Counted from the first letter of the stretch, positions 9,989-22,526 are shown. The stretch: DNA of 64,000 nucleotides from Leptodactylus fallax (GCA_947044405.1 CAMRHE010000206.1:496001-560000); one strand, 5' to 3'. Numbers and translations: made by a program. The notes: a model not told the origin generated them from the letters alone.

Positions 9989-11215
9989 GTAAGTTGCAAG
10001 AAAATGAATGCTGTATTTTAAGCTTACCTAACCTTTTAACAAGTTTGCATAAATCAGGAGTACAGTCGATGCGCATGAAGAATAATATTATTTTGGGACA
10101 GTATACAGTAAATTTAGCAATTTTAATAGTTTTCCCCTCTGCAGTCTCTGTCTCTGATTCTTTGTTCTCCATAAGCTGGTGGATGGAGACTAAATTCTGT
10201 GATGTCCAGCCTAGACAAGACACAGAAAGTAGAGGAGAATCTGCTCCATAGCTCTCACTCAGAAGCATCATATAGAACATTATAGAGAAGTATTGACCTG
10301 TGTTGGTGTTAATAAAGCACTTGGAGTGATATACAAAGCTTAGTGGTATCTGCTGCTCTGTCTGTATCACCTCTCTCATTGGGCTTCTGTTCAATACTCT
10401 TCTCTCCATTCTCTATGGATGTCTATTGTGTGCGTCTTGGGATTCATTAGAGATTTCAGAGTGCAAGTCAGTTGGTCAGTTTAACATGAGGAGGGGAGGT
10501 GATTGAGCAGGAAAAAAATCTACAATAATGAAGAAAGAGCCATTATGAGAGATGTGTAAATGCCAGCCTATGACAGCAATGTAAAGGTGGAAATAAAGGA
10601 TAAAAATAAAAAGCCATAATAGGGCCCCCATTAAAAATTCATTTAACATACCTTTCTATTTTCTCTTATTTCATCCAAAATCAACATAAGGTATATTTGC
10701 TGTTGAATAACATATTAAAGTCATGGCATGCTTCATCAAATGACATATAGGTTTACGGCGTTTTTCTACTCCAGAAGCATTGCATGAGAAAACTGATATA
10801 GATAACTGATAAAACCTACACCTATATAATCTATAATGATACAAACCATAATCAATGTAGTGGAGTATAGGAATCTATCACCCTACAATCATGTGGCGTT
10901 CAGAAGGGACTAATGCCAAAATTTTATATATCTATATAATATTCATATCTGAAAGCATTGGAGTAGGGAGTCATGAGGAACTACATTTGCAACCATAAGA
11001 CGTCTTTGTTATGTGTTGATAACCAAACACTTTTGAAAGCGGAGTAAAATAATTAGTTATCTAAACAATTGTCAGAGTTGGCAGTTTATTAATACAAGGG
11101 TTTATTTCATTAGATTGGGAATAATATTATCTATAATGGGGTCTTCTCTGTGATCGGCAGGTATGCATACTGTTGAGATACAAGAGTTTAGCAGAAACAT
11201 TTTCAGCAAGTAATA
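9989..11215 (+). other. Intron of mucin gene 1, nothing recognised
   Basis: This is AT-rich intron. Open frames of 85-156 codons occur on both strands near 9939-10409, but they overlap exon A3 or lack any domain, and I treat them as chance. Confidence 0.5.
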
Positions 11216-11626
11216 TTTTTAAAGGGTATTTCTAGGATTTAAATACTGTTGAGCTATTAGGATAGGTCAGCAATATCAGATTGGTGAGGGCCTGACACCC
11301 GAGACATCCACAGATAAGCTGATTGAAGCGACAGCTGTGCTCCAGTGAGTGCTGTTTCTGCTTCACAGGCCTGTGATGTGACGTTCATTTGTCAAGTGAC
11401 CTGCGTGCAGATCAGTCCCATTCAATACCAAGGACAACCACTATACAATGTATGGAGCTATGCTTGGTGAGCAGTGAAGAAGCTGCAGCAGTCATCTGAA
11501 TGCTGCAGTCTCTTCAAACTACTGAATGGTGGAGGTGTCAAAAATCAAAGCCCCACCACATTGTGATATTGATAATATGTCCTAAGGGTAGGCCAAGCAA
11601 TATCTTCATCTCGGAAATCCCCCTTT
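11216..11626. repeat. Probable short interspersed inverted-end repeat
   Basis: The segment starts AAAGGGTATTTCTAGGATT, runs through a GATAGGTCAGCAATATCAGATTGG block and ends with GGTAGGCCAAGCAATAT and TCGGAAATCCCCC. Related blocks occur at 16610-16950 and, more weakly, at 12240-12660. These look like a dispersed non-coding family. Boundaries are approximate. Confidence 0.45.
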
Positions 11627-11668
11627 TTTCAATTAGAAAATTTCTATTAAACATTATTATTATTTAAC

Positions 11669-11941
11669 GCTAGGATCACACCTCCGTTCGGGCTTCCGTT
11701 TGGGGGGTCCGCTTGGAGACCCCCCCGAACAGAAACCTAGTCCGCTTAAAAAAAGCAGTTACTCGTAGAAACCCACGAACCCCATAGACTTTAATGGGGT
11801 ACGTCGGGTTTCCACCCGAAGAGGGCGAAAAATGTCGAGAGAAAAGCACAACTTGCAGCACTTTTCTCTCTGAATTTTTTAAGCAGAATGGGGAACGGAA
11901 TCCCCAAATGGAATTGAAGTGCTGGTGTGAACCCAGCCTTA
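11669..11941. repeat. MITE-like repeat with inverted ends
   Basis: The left end GCTAGGATCACACC is roughly the reverse complement of the right end GGTGTGAACCCAGCC. The interior is GC-rich with two CCCCC-type inverted patches. Related left-end sequence occurs at 31027 (GGCTAGGTTCACATC). Non-coding. Confidence 0.5.
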
Positions 11942-12239
11942 TGCATATGAAACCACCAGAATCTATAAATGATGTAAATACAGCAGTAAATCACTATTTA
12001 AAAACTTGACACTCCTTATGCAATAGCTTAAAAGGGTAAGGATCTAACAAGAATGAGTGTCCAAAGTTCCCCTTGTTCAACTGGAGTGGCAATTGAGCAT
12101 ACTTGCTGCTGCTCGATTCTTCTTTTTTGTACTGCGGCAGTCCCATAGAATGGAATGAAGTGGTAGCAAATGTGAAATTGCCTCTCCGTTAAAAAGTAGG
12201 GACTCAGGACCCCTGTTCTCACAGGCCGGACACCAGCAA

Positions 12240-12660
12240 TCTAGTAGATACCTTGTTATTACTGGAATACCCTTTTAAATTATTTAGTTAATTTTTTAAT
12301 TAATTATTTATTCCTATGCATGGGGGATAAATTGCTGATTGGTGGGCTTCCTATCACTTGGACCCTACCAGTCCCGAGAATGGTGGTGGTTTACCCCCAT
12401 TCTGAATGTAGTGGTGGATGCAGAATGTGTGCCTCCACTACATTCACTTCAGTAGGAGTGCTGGAAATAGCCAAAGTAAAGAACTCAGCTGAATGAAGCA
12501 AGGCTATGCATTCTGCCCCTACCGCTACATTCAGAATGGGAGTAAAACATCCCCCTTCTCAGGATTGATGGGGGTGTCCATAGTCGACCCCCACTGATCG
12601 GCAATTTATGAGCCTGTCCTGGATAGGGGATAAATAATTTTATGTGACATAACCCCTTTA
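12240..12660. repeat. Dispersed non-coding repeat next to Tc1 T2
   Basis: This stretch has inverted internal blocks: CCCATTCTGAATGTAGTGG near 12400 and CTACATTCAGAATGGG near 12525. It ends in GATAGGGGATAAATAATTT followed by AACCCCTTTAA. It is probably a miniature element. Boundaries are uncertain. Confidence 0.45.
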
Positions 12661-12667
12661 ATATTTA

Positions 12668-14269
12668 CAGTGGGGAAAAAAAGGATTTAGTCAGCCACCA
12701 ATTGTGCAAGTTCTCCCACTTAAAAAGATGAGGCCGGCCAGTAATTGACATCATAGGTAGACCTCAACTATGAGAGACAAAATAAGAAAACAAATCAAGA
12801 AAATCACATTGTCTGATTTTTAAAGAATTTATTTGCAAATTATGGTGGAAAATAAGTATTTGGTCAATAACAAAAGTTCATCTCAATACTTTGTTATATA
12901 TCCTTTGTTGGCAATGACAGAGGTCAAACGTTTTGTGTAAGTCTTCACAAGGTTGGCGCACACTGTTGCTGGTATGTTGGCCCATTCCTCCATGCAGATC
13001 TCCTCTAGAGCAGTGATGTTTTGGGGCTGTCGCTAGGCAACATGGACTTTCAACTCCCTGCAAAGGTTTTCTATGGGGTTGAGATCTGGAGACTGGCTAG
13101 GCCACTCCAGGACCTTGTAATGCTTCTTACGAAGCCACTCCTTCGTTGCCCTGGCGATGTGCTTGGGATCATTGTTATGCTGAAAGACCCAGCCACATTT
13201 CATCTTCAATGCCCTTACTGATGGAAGGAGGTTTGCACTCAAAATCTCACAATACATGGCCCCATTCATTCTTTCATGTACACGGATCAGTTGTCCTGGT
13301 CCCTTTGCAGAGAAACAGCCCCAAAGCATGATGTTGCCACCCCCATGCTTCACAGTAGGTATGGTGTTCTTTGGATGCAACTCAGCATTCACTCTCCTCC
13401 AAACACGACGATTTGTGTTTCTACCAAACAGTTCTACTTTGGTTTCATCTGACCATATGACATTCTCCCAGTACTCTTCTGGAAAATCCAAATGCTCTCT
13501 AGCAAACTTCAGACGGGCCCGGATATGTACTGGCTTAAGCAGGAGGACACGTCTAGCACTGCTGGATCTGAGTCCCTGGCGGCGTAGTGTGTTACTGACG
13601 GTAGCCTTTGTTATGTTAGTCCCAGCTTTCTGCAGATCATTCACTAGGTCCCCCCATGTGGTTCTGGGATTTTTGCTCACCGTTCTTGTGATCATTTTGA
13701 CCCCACAGGGTAAGATCTTGCATGGAGCCCCTGATCGAGGGAGATTATCAGTGGTCTTGTATGTCTTCCATTTTCTAATTATTGCTCCCACAGTTCATTT
13801 CTTCACACCAAGCTGCTTGCCTATTGCAGATTCAGTCTTCCCAGCCTGGTTCAGGTCTACAATTTTGTTTCTGGTGTCCTTCCACAGCTCTTTGGTCTTC
13901 ACCATAGTGGAGTTTGGAGTGTGACTGTTTGAGGTTGCGGACAGGTGTCTTTTATACTGATAACAATTTCAAACAGGAGCCATTACTACAGGTAATGAAT
14001 GGAGGACAGAGGAGCCTCTTAAAGAAGAAGTTACAGGTCTGTGAGAGTCAGAAATCTTGCTTGTTTGTAGGTGACCAAATACTTATTTTCCACCATAATT
14101 TGCAAATAAATTCTTTAAAAATCAGACAATGTGATTTTCTAGATGTTTTCTCGTTTTGTCTCTCATAGTTGAGGTCTACCTATGATGACAATTACAGGCC
14201 TCTCTCATCTTTTTAAGTGGGAGAACTTTCACAATTGGTGGCTGACTAAATACTTTTTTTTCCCCACTT
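12668..14269 (-). mobile_element. Tc1-like transposon T2 (same family as T1)
   Basis: This element of about 1602 bp is flanked by TA (12666-12667 and 14270-14271). It has the same long terminal inverted repeats as T1, but its transposase points to the minus strand. The last base of the right end is changed (CACTT instead of CACTG). It sits in the intron between exons A3 and B3. Confidence 0.9.
12883..13905 (-). pseudogene. Tc1-like transposase, full length but with two stops (T2)
   Basis: The reading frame from ATG (13903-13905) to the natural stop (12883-12885) is 1023 nt, or 340 residues, the usual Tc1 length, and it stays in one frame. It is interrupted by TGA at 13795-13797, in the DNA-binding part where T1 has a serine codon, and by TAG at 13033-13035 near the C-terminus. 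The DD34E core is complete: [20 protein letters not shown] and SPDLNPIEN. It is inactive as it stands. Confidence 0.88.
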
Positions 14270-14607
14270 TATATAATAGGAAGTTATGTACCATACTATT
14301 ATACTTGTGTGTATAGTATGAAAATGTTTTTTGCTGTACCTTTGGGACCCATTACTGTACCCACTGGAGAATCCTCTGGTATTCCAGTGAGCCAGACTGA
14401 CCATAGAGACGGCACCTCCCTGATTCTGTTACTGGAGTTTCGGGTGACATGATCAGGTGCCTTGCCATTTCAACCCTGTGGTTCTTGAGAGGAACCTAGG
14501 ACTGTCATTTCATATTGCACATATTTATGGTATATCTACTTTAGGTTATCAACATATATTAGAAAAAATAACCCTATTGAATTAATGATGTCATTGTCTC
14601 TGTGTAG

Positions 14608-14706
14608 GGTGAAACTTATGAGGTTCCTGACAATGAATGCTGTGGAAAATGTGTACAAAAGTCATGCGTGGTTTTTATATCCGATGATATTATATTAACT
14701 TTACAG
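14608..14706 (+). CDS. Gel-forming mucin gene 1, exon B3 (module 3, second half)
   Basis: This exon has 33 codons, phase 0 on both sides, with acceptor TGTGTAG and donor GTATGA. The peptide begins GETYEVPDNECCGKC and ends ILTLQ. The double cysteine and C-G-x-C pattern is the conserved close of the VWC-like module. It follows a 4.6-kb intron that holds T2. Confidence 0.85.
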
Positions 14707-15004
14707 GTATGATAAATGCTTACATTACGGAACTATTTAAGCTTGATGTTAGGAATGTATAAAAGGTCAAAGGTGGAATATGCTGGTAAGATGTTCAGTA
14801 TGAAGTAAGTTGGTAGTTGTATGGGAACCATGCACAGTCTCTTTATAAGGGTGTACTGTACTGGCTCTTTAAAGGGCTCTGTGTAGGAAACACTGCACTA
14901 ACTCTGTATTGGAGCACTGGAGAGGCTCTGTATCAGGGGGACTGCTCTGACGCTATATGAGTGTGGGAAACTTGAGCAGAGAAATGGTGAATGAGTTTTA
15001 ATGT

Positions 15005-15800
15005 GGGTAATTGTAAAGTTATGCACCTAGACTGTGAAAACAAGCACCGAAAAATACTTGGGGATATTGGTGTACAGTGGATTTAAGTTTAGTGACCAGT
15101 GCCGGGCAGCTGCTGCCAAGACAAATAAAATTCAGACTGCATTAAGAGACGAATAGATGCTCTAGGCATTTTGTCTCTATTTGAATCATTGGACAGGCAA
15201 AATGTAGAATACTGGGCACAATTTTAGGCACCTGTATAAAGGAAAGACATAGCTAAACTAGAGTGGGTGTAAAGAAGGGCAACCAAGGAAATTAAGGGGA
15301 CGGGTGGATTAGAGTATAAAAAACGGTTATGAAACTTGGGGTTGTTCAGTGTGGAAAAGAGATGGCTTAGGGGTGATCTACTTACAATGTACAAATATAT
15401 GAATGGACTGTGCAGAGATCTTTCCAATGATATCTTCATTGCAAGGCATGTAACTGTGACCAGGGGGTATCCTCTATGTGTAGAGTAAAATATGGTCTTA
15501 CCATAGTCATAGGTGGGGTTTCTTTACAGTAAGAGCAATGATACCATGGAACTCACTGCCACAGGATGTGGTGACGGCTGACAACTTGTGCAATGTTAAG
15601 AGGGGATTGGATGCCTTTCTTGAAAGTAAGAATATCACAGGTTATGCGAGCTAGAAATTTTTGAAATAGGATGTTAATCCTGGGACTTAACCCAATTGCC
15701 ATTTTGGGTTTTGCCTTCCTCTGGATGAACTTGATAGGTTCATAGGTTGGACGTGATGGTCTTGTGTCTTTATCCAACCTTATCTACTATGTTATTATAT
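15005..15800 (+). mobile_element. CR1-like LINE 3' fragment, second family
   Basis: With several stops, the + strand reads a CR1-type ORF2 end: RRATKEIKG, LGLFSVEKRWLRGDL and YKYMNGL. A 3' tail with GATGAACTTGATAGGTTCAT and ATCCAACCTTATCTACTATG follows. It differs from the copy at 9150 in sequence and tail, so it is probably a separate subfamily. Inactive. Confidence 0.7.
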
Positions 15801-15895
15801 ATGCAGTATGTTTGTGCATTTCCTTTATTTCTGTGAATGCAAAGAGAATAATACAGATTGGTTTTGTAAGTCGTAACTTTCTATTTTTTGGGAAG

Positions 15896-16024
15896 CCTGG
15901 AGAGAATTTGACTGATCCCACTAATATCTGTAATTCCTATACATGTAAGAGAATAAATGATGAGCTTATTACTGAAGTGGAAAAGAAGGCATGCAAGTAC
16001 CAGAGTGCTAAGGATTGTCAACTG
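15896..16024 (+). CDS. Gel-forming mucin gene 1, exon A4 (module 4, first half)
   Basis: This exon has 43 codons, phase 0 at both ends, with acceptor GGGAAG and donor GTAAGT. The peptide starts PGENLTDPTNIC and ends SAKDCQL. The Pro-Gly start is the form found before the cystine knot in known MUC5-type tails (established family pattern). Four cysteines are present. Confidence 0.85.
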
Positions 16025-17395
16025 GTAAGTTAAATGAAAAAACAAACTTCAAGTGTTATAGTTAAGCCTATGTGATTTTTTAATATATTATCTTATAAGT
16101 AAAGGAATAGTTTTTACAAAGAAAAATGTAAAAATTTAATACGTGGCACACAATACTTCCACTGAGCTGATCACCTTGGGTCAGGATCCTGAGACCCCTA
16201 GGCAAACGGGTCATTTTGTCTGTCATCTGCTCACTTTATTTGTGGTGCTCTCTATAGGGAAATGTGCTGTAGTATTGAAATAAGTGTCCATATATGTAGT
16301 ACAGTACTTAGTAGATTTAGTATAGGACGGTGGGTCAGTCCAAAAGTGACATCAATGGGTTCTCCTCAAGAATACCCCAGAATAAATACAAACCCCAGAT
16401 TAGAGTCTATAAATATAGACCACATAAATATAGAACCTCCAGATCCCTAAATATAGACTTTATCTCATTCACTGTAACATTAGCTCTACGGACTCCTTTA
16501 AATACAGCATTTTATTTAAAGCGTCTAGATGCAAAATGTTCCCATTCACTGAAAAGGCAGACATGGTAAAAAACTGAAGCATAATGTCATTATCCAATGA
16601 TTATAGAGGATTTTCTGGTTCAGAATATGAATGGCCTATTCTTAGGTTAGACCAATAGTATCAGATTGGTAAGGATCTGGTGAGAACTGTGGCCTATTCC
16701 TTATTGATTCTTCTACCAGCACGTCATCTGCTTATTACAGCTTCATCCAATTCACGTGAACAAGATAGAACTGCAATACTATGTACCGCCAATACTAAGT
16801 CATCAGTACACAAATAGGTGGATCAGCAAGTAAGAGGCTGCTGTACTTGACCTCTTCATACATCCAACAGTATCAAGAGTCGGACCCTCACAAATTTAAT
16901 ATTGATGGCCTGTCCTAATAATAGGCCATCAATATTCTGATTCCAAAAAACTTCTTTTAGCTTTATGGCTGAAATGGCTTAATAATAGTTTTGAGATGAT
17001 CAAAACTTCGATAAAATCCAAATGGCTCTTCTATGCCGGTTTCAGAAATTGCATAGGCGTTACAGAAGCAGCATAGCTTGGTGTACTATGCCATTTCATA
17101 GCTCATATTTACTTTTATGGAAGTTTTGGAAACAATCATATATCAGTCATTTTGGCTGTTTCCAAAGTCCTGGTCATCTCATACGCATCAGACAGAAGAT
17201 ATGCCATAAATGCCCAATATATCTGGCAGCCTTGGCTATTTTTGGAACTCCCATACCGTATTAGCAAATCAATAGTTCTCTGTCTGTATTCTGTTGATAT
17301 AGCCATAAATGTCTAGACTGGGAATACCTCTATAATTCAACCTCAACATCACTTACTGTATCTAATATCTTTATTTATATTTGTCTTAACTACAG
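16025..17395 (+). other. Intron of mucin gene 1 with dispersed repeat fragments
   Basis: Around 16380-16460 are short degenerate units of the type AAATATAGACC, like the array at 30785-31015. Around 16610-16950 are inverted blocks around GGCCTATT and AATAGGCC, related to the repeat at 11216. No exon was seen. Confidence 0.45.
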
Positions 17396-17494
17396 GGTGA
17401 GCGCTATAATGTTTCCAGCAATGAGTGCTGTGGTCAGTGTATCCCAGTGGCATGCAGCGTTATGACACCAAGTGGAGAAATTGCAACTTTCGAG
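17396..17494 (+). CDS. Gel-forming mucin gene 1, exon B4 (module 4, second half)
   Basis: This exon has 33 codons, phase 0 on both sides, with acceptor CTACAG and donor GTATAA. The peptide begins GERYNVSSNECCGQC and ends SGEIATFE. The Asn-Val-Ser sequence is a potential N-glycosylation site. It closes module 4. Confidence 0.85.
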
Positions 17495-19287
17495 GTATAA
17501 AGAAAACGTACAGATTCTGTGGCTGACAGTCATTCACTGAAGAAGAGCTAAAAATTTATAGGAACATTTATGTAAGATTGGTCAGGATATCTAAAGGAAA
17601 ATGTAACCAGTTAGCACTATTCTGGAGAGTTCCTTGTGACAGGTAGACGACATGCACATGACTATATTATGACTTCAAACAACCTTTACATTGAGCATAC
17701 AACTGTGGTAGTAGCTGCGATTTTTAGATCAGTATGTCAAACTTGACAATTACAAATTGGTCATCCCCCTGAAATCCATTCTACCATGATGTACTCATTG
17801 TATATTCCCTTGCCATTTAAATAATTAAAAGGGTCGCAGTTGGATAACTTCTTCTGTAAAGCATACAGTTACGCATACACGCTTATCTGTAGAAATCCCT
17901 AGCAACCAGCCACTATAGACAAAGAAACTACAGGTGGCCACAAAGTTCTCCTGCAGTGGCCACTACATAATTGTCATATTACATAATGCATATGGACAGG
18001 TATTGTCAAAGTTTAACCAACTTAGTCTTAAATCAGCTTATAAGATTGTGCAGGAGAGATTATAATGAACCATCAATCTAATGGATTTGTGACTGAATGA
18101 CATGCTAGCTGTATTACACAGCTGCAGAAGCCAACATTTTTTATAAGAAAAAACTATTACAAAAGTCTTTTACCAGAAAAGACATGTAAAACAAGCAAAC
18201 AAAAAAGTAATGGCACCAAAGGAGTAATGGCTCCATATCATTTAACCCGTTCCTGCACCATGCTTTATATTTACAAAATGGTAGAACGCTTGTAAAACTA
18301 CCATATAGTACATTTATAATAATAATAATAATAATAAATTTTATTTATATAGCGCCAACATATTCCGCAGCACTGTACAATTTGTAGGGTTCAAGTATTG
18401 ACAAAAAAGATACATTACAAAGAAATAGTCAATTCACACACTGGGACTGAGGTCCCTGCTTGCAAGAGCTTACAATCTATGAGTACTGTAGTCTATAGTA
18501 TAGTAGTCTATACAATAAAAAAAAAAATAAAATAAAATCCAAAAATAAGTTTCCCATTTAAAAATGCGTTATTATGTAAAAAGAAGAAAAATAACTATTT
18601 GTTATAATAATGGCCAACATAATAAAACAACCACATTATTTATCCTTCTTTGTGGCCGCCGTTAAAAAAAAAAAAAAAAAAAAAAAAGCTTGATGGCTCT
18701 TAGAAGATGGTGGTGATGCAAAATTAGTTATACGTTATAAGTTATAAGCATAAAAAGAGACTATGTATTGTTGTAATCATACTGAACCTCAAAATGAAGG
18801 TAACATGCTATGAATACAGTGAATGGTGCAAAATGTTAAATAAAAAAAAAAAAAAAAAAAAAAAATCCCCCTTTACAAAAATGGCACTAAAATAGTGATA
18901 CTGGAAATAAAACAACTCATCCCATAAAACAAGGGCTCCAAGGAATATGGCAATGAAAAAACGGAAAAAAACTAAAACCATATCCTGTTGGATAAAAAAA
19001 AATAATGTCTTTTTTTGCCAGATGCGAATGATTATACTGGAACAACTCAATAGGCTGCAACACCAGGTTATGGAGATTGTGTATTGTGCTTACTGCCTAC
19101 ACATACAATATATACAGAGTTTGTAACATTAGATGTTGAATGTTTTCTTTACATTATATGATAGTCCAGGAAGGATCACTGTGCAGAATATTGCAAATAA
19201 TATAAACTAAGACCTTTGTGTTTTCTGTTTTTACTTTGTATAAGGATTCTAAGTAATTTATACTTGTTTTATTTTCTTCTTTATAAG
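17495..19287 (+). other. Intron of mucin gene 1 with low-complexity DNA
   Basis: Contains an L2-like fragment (18311-18500, listed separately), long A-tracts at about 18664-18687 and 18841-18865, and a CCCGTTCCTGCACCATGC tract near 18245 that may be a decayed TTAA-family end. No exon was recognised. Confidence 0.5.
18311..18500 (-). mobile_element. L2-like retroposon 3' end
   Basis: Begins with an AAT microsatellite, then TTTATTTATATAGCGCCAACATATTCCGCAGCACTGTACAAT, and ends near GCAAGAGCTTACAATCTATGAG. In the reverse direction this is a 3' tail ending in an ATT repeat, typical of L2-like elements. Related blocks are at about 5820-5975 and, from the more internal part, at 25680-26030. Confidence 0.5.
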
Positions 19288-19416
19288 CCAGGGGATTTGT
19301 GGCAACCAAAAATAGACAAATGTCTATCTTATAAATGTAATGAAGTGGATGGATCATTTTTTTCTGTTTTAAACAATAAGACCTGTGAAAACGTGAATCC
19401 AAAAGACTGTGAATCA
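19288..19416 (+). CDS. Gel-forming mucin gene 1, exon A5 (last module, first half)
   Basis: This exon has 43 codons, phase 0 at both ends, with acceptor TATAAG and donor GTAAGT. The peptide begins PGDLWQPKIDKC and includes EVDGSFFSVLNNKTC and DCES. The P-G-D/Q-x-W start followed by a DG-x-x-x-V strand is the best match in this gene to the last segment before the cystine knot in MUC5-type mucins. NKT is a potential N-glycosylation site. Confidence 0.88.
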
Positions 19417-19499
19417 GTAAGTAATTTACCCTAAAAGCATAAAAAATTAGAAATGCATTTGAGCACAAAAGTGCGTCTAGGTGTATCTTTGAAAAATTC

Positions 19500-19665
19500 G
19501 TAATGAAAACCCTAGTGGCCATTATGGCCTGGGACATTATACTGTGTGGAGCAGCCACTATGGGATAGTATACTATGTGAAGGGGACACTATGAAAACTT
19601 ATACTGTGTGAAGGGGCAACTATGGCCACTATACTGTGTGCACTATGGGACATTATTCTTAAAAG
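19500..19665. repeat. Degenerate minisatellite of about 30 bp
   Basis: About five imperfect units built around CACTATGGGA, ATTATACTGTGTG and GAAGGGGC. The style is like the larger array at 37227-37990, but the sequence differs. It lies just after exon A5. The following 330 bp before T3 is non-coding. Confidence 0.55.
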
Positions 19666-19997
19666 TCTGTCCAGGAATTGGACAAACTCCAGAGCGGCCA
19701 GGGGCAGGTGTAACAAAACAAAAAACATACTCACTTGTCCCTGGTGCACCGATGTCCACCATTGCAGCCCATTAGGTTGCATGCCGTGCCTCAGTCTCAG
19801 ACCGTTGATTGGCCTCAGTAGTCACTTGGGTGCACAGCTTATGGGAATCAAGGCACGACAAAACGTCCTGCAGCGGAAGATACCAGAGCGCCAGGGACAG
19901 GTGAGTGACCCTTCGAGGGTTTTTCCAATTTCTGGAAACCCCTTTAAGCTGAGCACTGAATCTGGATGTACGTCCCTGGCTTCTTTTAATAACTCTA

Positions 19998-21558
19998 CAG
20001 TCATGGCCAAAAGTTTTGAGAATGACACAAATATTATATTTTCACATGATCTGCTGCCCTCTGGTTTTTATGTGTGTTTGTCAGATGTTTTTATCACATA
20101 CAGAAATAGAATTGCATTCATATTATGAGAAGCTTATATTGACAGTTAGAATGAGTTAATGCAGCAAGTCAATATTTGCAGTGTTGACCCTTCTTCTTCA
20201 GGACCTCTGCAATTCTCCCTGGCATGCTCTCAATCAACTTCTGGACCAAATCCTGACTGATAGCAGTCCATTCTTGCAGAATCAATGCTTTAATTTTGTC
20301 TGAATTTGTTGGTTTTTGTTTGTCCACCCGTCTCTTGATGATTGACCACAAGTTCTCAATGGGATTAAGATCTGGGGAGTTTCCAGGCCATGGACCCAAA
20401 ATCTCTATGTTTTGTTCCCTGAGCCATTTAGTTATCACCTTTGCTTTATGGCAAGGTGCTCCATCATGCTGGAAAAGGCATTGTTGAGCGCCAAACTGCT
20501 CTTGGACGGTTGGGAGAAGTTGCTCTTGGAGGACATTCTGGTATCATTCTTTATTCATGGCTGTGTTTTTAGGCAAGACTGTGAGAGAGCCGATTCCCTT
20601 GGCTGAGAAGCAACCCCACACATGAATGGTTTCAGGATGCTTTACAGTTGGCATGAGACAAGACTGGTGGTAGCGCTCACCTCTTCTTCTCCGAATAAGC
20701 TGTTTTCCAGATGTTCCAAACAATCGAAAAGGCGATTCATCAGAGAAAATGACTTTACCCCAGTCCTCAGCAGTCCACTCCCTGTACCTTTTGCAGAATA
20801 TCAGTCTGTCCCTGATGTTTTTTCTGGAGAGAAGTGGCTTCTTTGCTGCCCTCCTTGAGACCAGGCCTTGCTCCAAGAGTCTCCGCCTCACAGTGCGTGC
20901 AGATGCACTCACACCTGCCTGCTGCCATTCCTCAGCAAGCTCTGCACTGCTGGTAGCCCGATCCCGCAGCTGAAACACTTTTAAGAGACGGTCCTGCCGC
21001 TTACTGGTCTTTCTTGGGCGCCCTGGAGCCTTTTTGGCACCAATGGAACCTCTCTCCTTGAAGTTCTTGATGATGCGATAGATTGTTGACTGAGGTGCAA
21101 TCTTTCTAGCTGCAATACTCTTCCCAGTTAGGCCATTTTTGTGCAGTGCAATGATGACTGCACGTGTTTCTTTAGAGATAACCATGGTTAACAGAAGAGA
21201 AACAATGATGGCAAGCACCAGCCTCCTTTTAAAGTGTCCAGTGGTGTCATTCTTACTTAGTCATGACAGATTGATCTCCAGCCCTGTCCTCATCAACACC
21301 CACACCTGTGTTAATGGAGCAATCACTGAAACGATGTTAGGTGGTCCTTTTAAGGCAGGGCTGCAATGATGTTGAAATGTGTTTTGGGGGATAAAGTTCA
21401 TTTTCTAGGCAAATATTGACTTTGCAAGTAATTGCTGTTAAGCTGATCACTCTTTATAACATTCTGGAGTATATGCAAATTGCCATTAGAAAAACTGAAG
21501 CAGTAGACTTTGTAAAAATTAATATTTGTATAATTCTCAAAACTTTTGGCCATGACTG
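19998..21558 (-). mobile_element. Tc1-like transposon T3
   Basis: This 1561-bp element is flanked by TA (19996-19997 and 21559-21560). Its ends are exact mirror images over at least 30 bp: CAGTCATGGCCAAAAGTTTT at the left and AAAACTTTTGGCCATGACTG at the right. It sits in the large intron before the cystine-knot exons. It belongs to a different family from T1/T2 and T4. Confidence 0.93.
20169..21185 (-). pseudogene. Tc1-like transposase with a single nonsense codon (T3)
   Basis: The frame runs from ATG (21183-21185) to the natural stop at 20169-20171: 1017 nt, 338 residues, one frame throughout. The only defect I see is TGA at 20544-20546, where related transposases have tryptophan. The DNA-binding half has two helix-turn-helix parts with a GRPRK basic motif between them. 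The catalytic half has IFSDESPFRLFG, LFQHDGAPCHKAK and [11 protein letters not shown], the DD34E triad. It is a recent death or a nearly intact copy. Confidence 0.9.
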
Positions 21559-22490
21559 TACATGAACCAGGGTCTTAGTAAAGTATCTCAGGTGGCTTCG
21601 AGGCTGAGTGGCGCATGAGCAGTGGTAGTCAAGCCTAATTTTCTAACTTGGTGGTGGGTATGGGGGGCCATTTCACTTTCCATTGTAGGCAACAGAAAAG
21701 CTGGAATTGGCCCTGGGTGTAGTTACTGAATATGATAAATAACTAAATATTGCTCTTAACTTCCCTTGCTCTGATCATTAATTTTAATATGTATTCTAGT
21801 CGATTTCCATCTAGAGCTGCATTCCTTTCAGAGTTTCTTTCTTTCCAATGGCATTGCATTTTCCTATTCCACGACGGCTTAGTGGCTCACCAAGTCTGCT
21901 TAGGGTTGCTGTACCAGGTTGTAGGGTGATGTCACACAATTGATTCCAATTTAAAGAAGACAATTGCAGATCAGGATTAGTGCAAACAGTCCAGCTTTAC
22001 TGAACACAACTGCAAATACAATAGTAGAGATCCTAAGACTTAGTGGTTACCATCATTTTAAGAAAGCTCTACTAGGTTTCAAGCCCCGGAAGTGGAAACT
22101 GCATCTACTGAACTTTAAAATGCTAATAAATGGGTTCCTACACCTAATGGTGGCCTAGAAAAGTAAAGCATATTTATTATATTAAAATGTGCTGAAATTA
22201 TTTTTCTAGTTGAGACCACATTAAAATGTCTTACCCCTGTGTGAGCAACGCAATCTTTGTTACAATCAGTTCCTTACTGATCCTGATCATTGTACACATG
22301 GCTTCAGCCACACCCACCATGAACGAGATGTCATTACTGACAAAAGCAGCATTTGTCTAAACTTTATTGACTGCAAGAGTAGCCAGGAGGAGGTGGGTGC
22401 TGGTCCTGATCACCTGTACCTGTATCACTCATATATATGATGACATCAGTGATTAGAGACAGCAGCAGCAAGGATAGGTAGACAAACACA

Positions 22491-22491
<1 letters not shown>
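21559..22491 (+). other. Intron of mucin gene 1, nothing recognised
   Basis: Non-coding intron between two Tc1 elements. No element ends, exons or long frames with domains were seen. Confidence 0.5.

Positions 22492-22526
<35 letters not shown>

Noticed and set aside
9939..10409. 156-codon minus-strand frame near exon A3
   Set aside because: It has no recognisable domain and overlaps a clear + strand exon with splice signals.
13256..13924. 222-codon open frame on the + strand
   Set aside because: It is antisense to the Tc1 T2 transposase; the minus-strand frame has the conserved domains.
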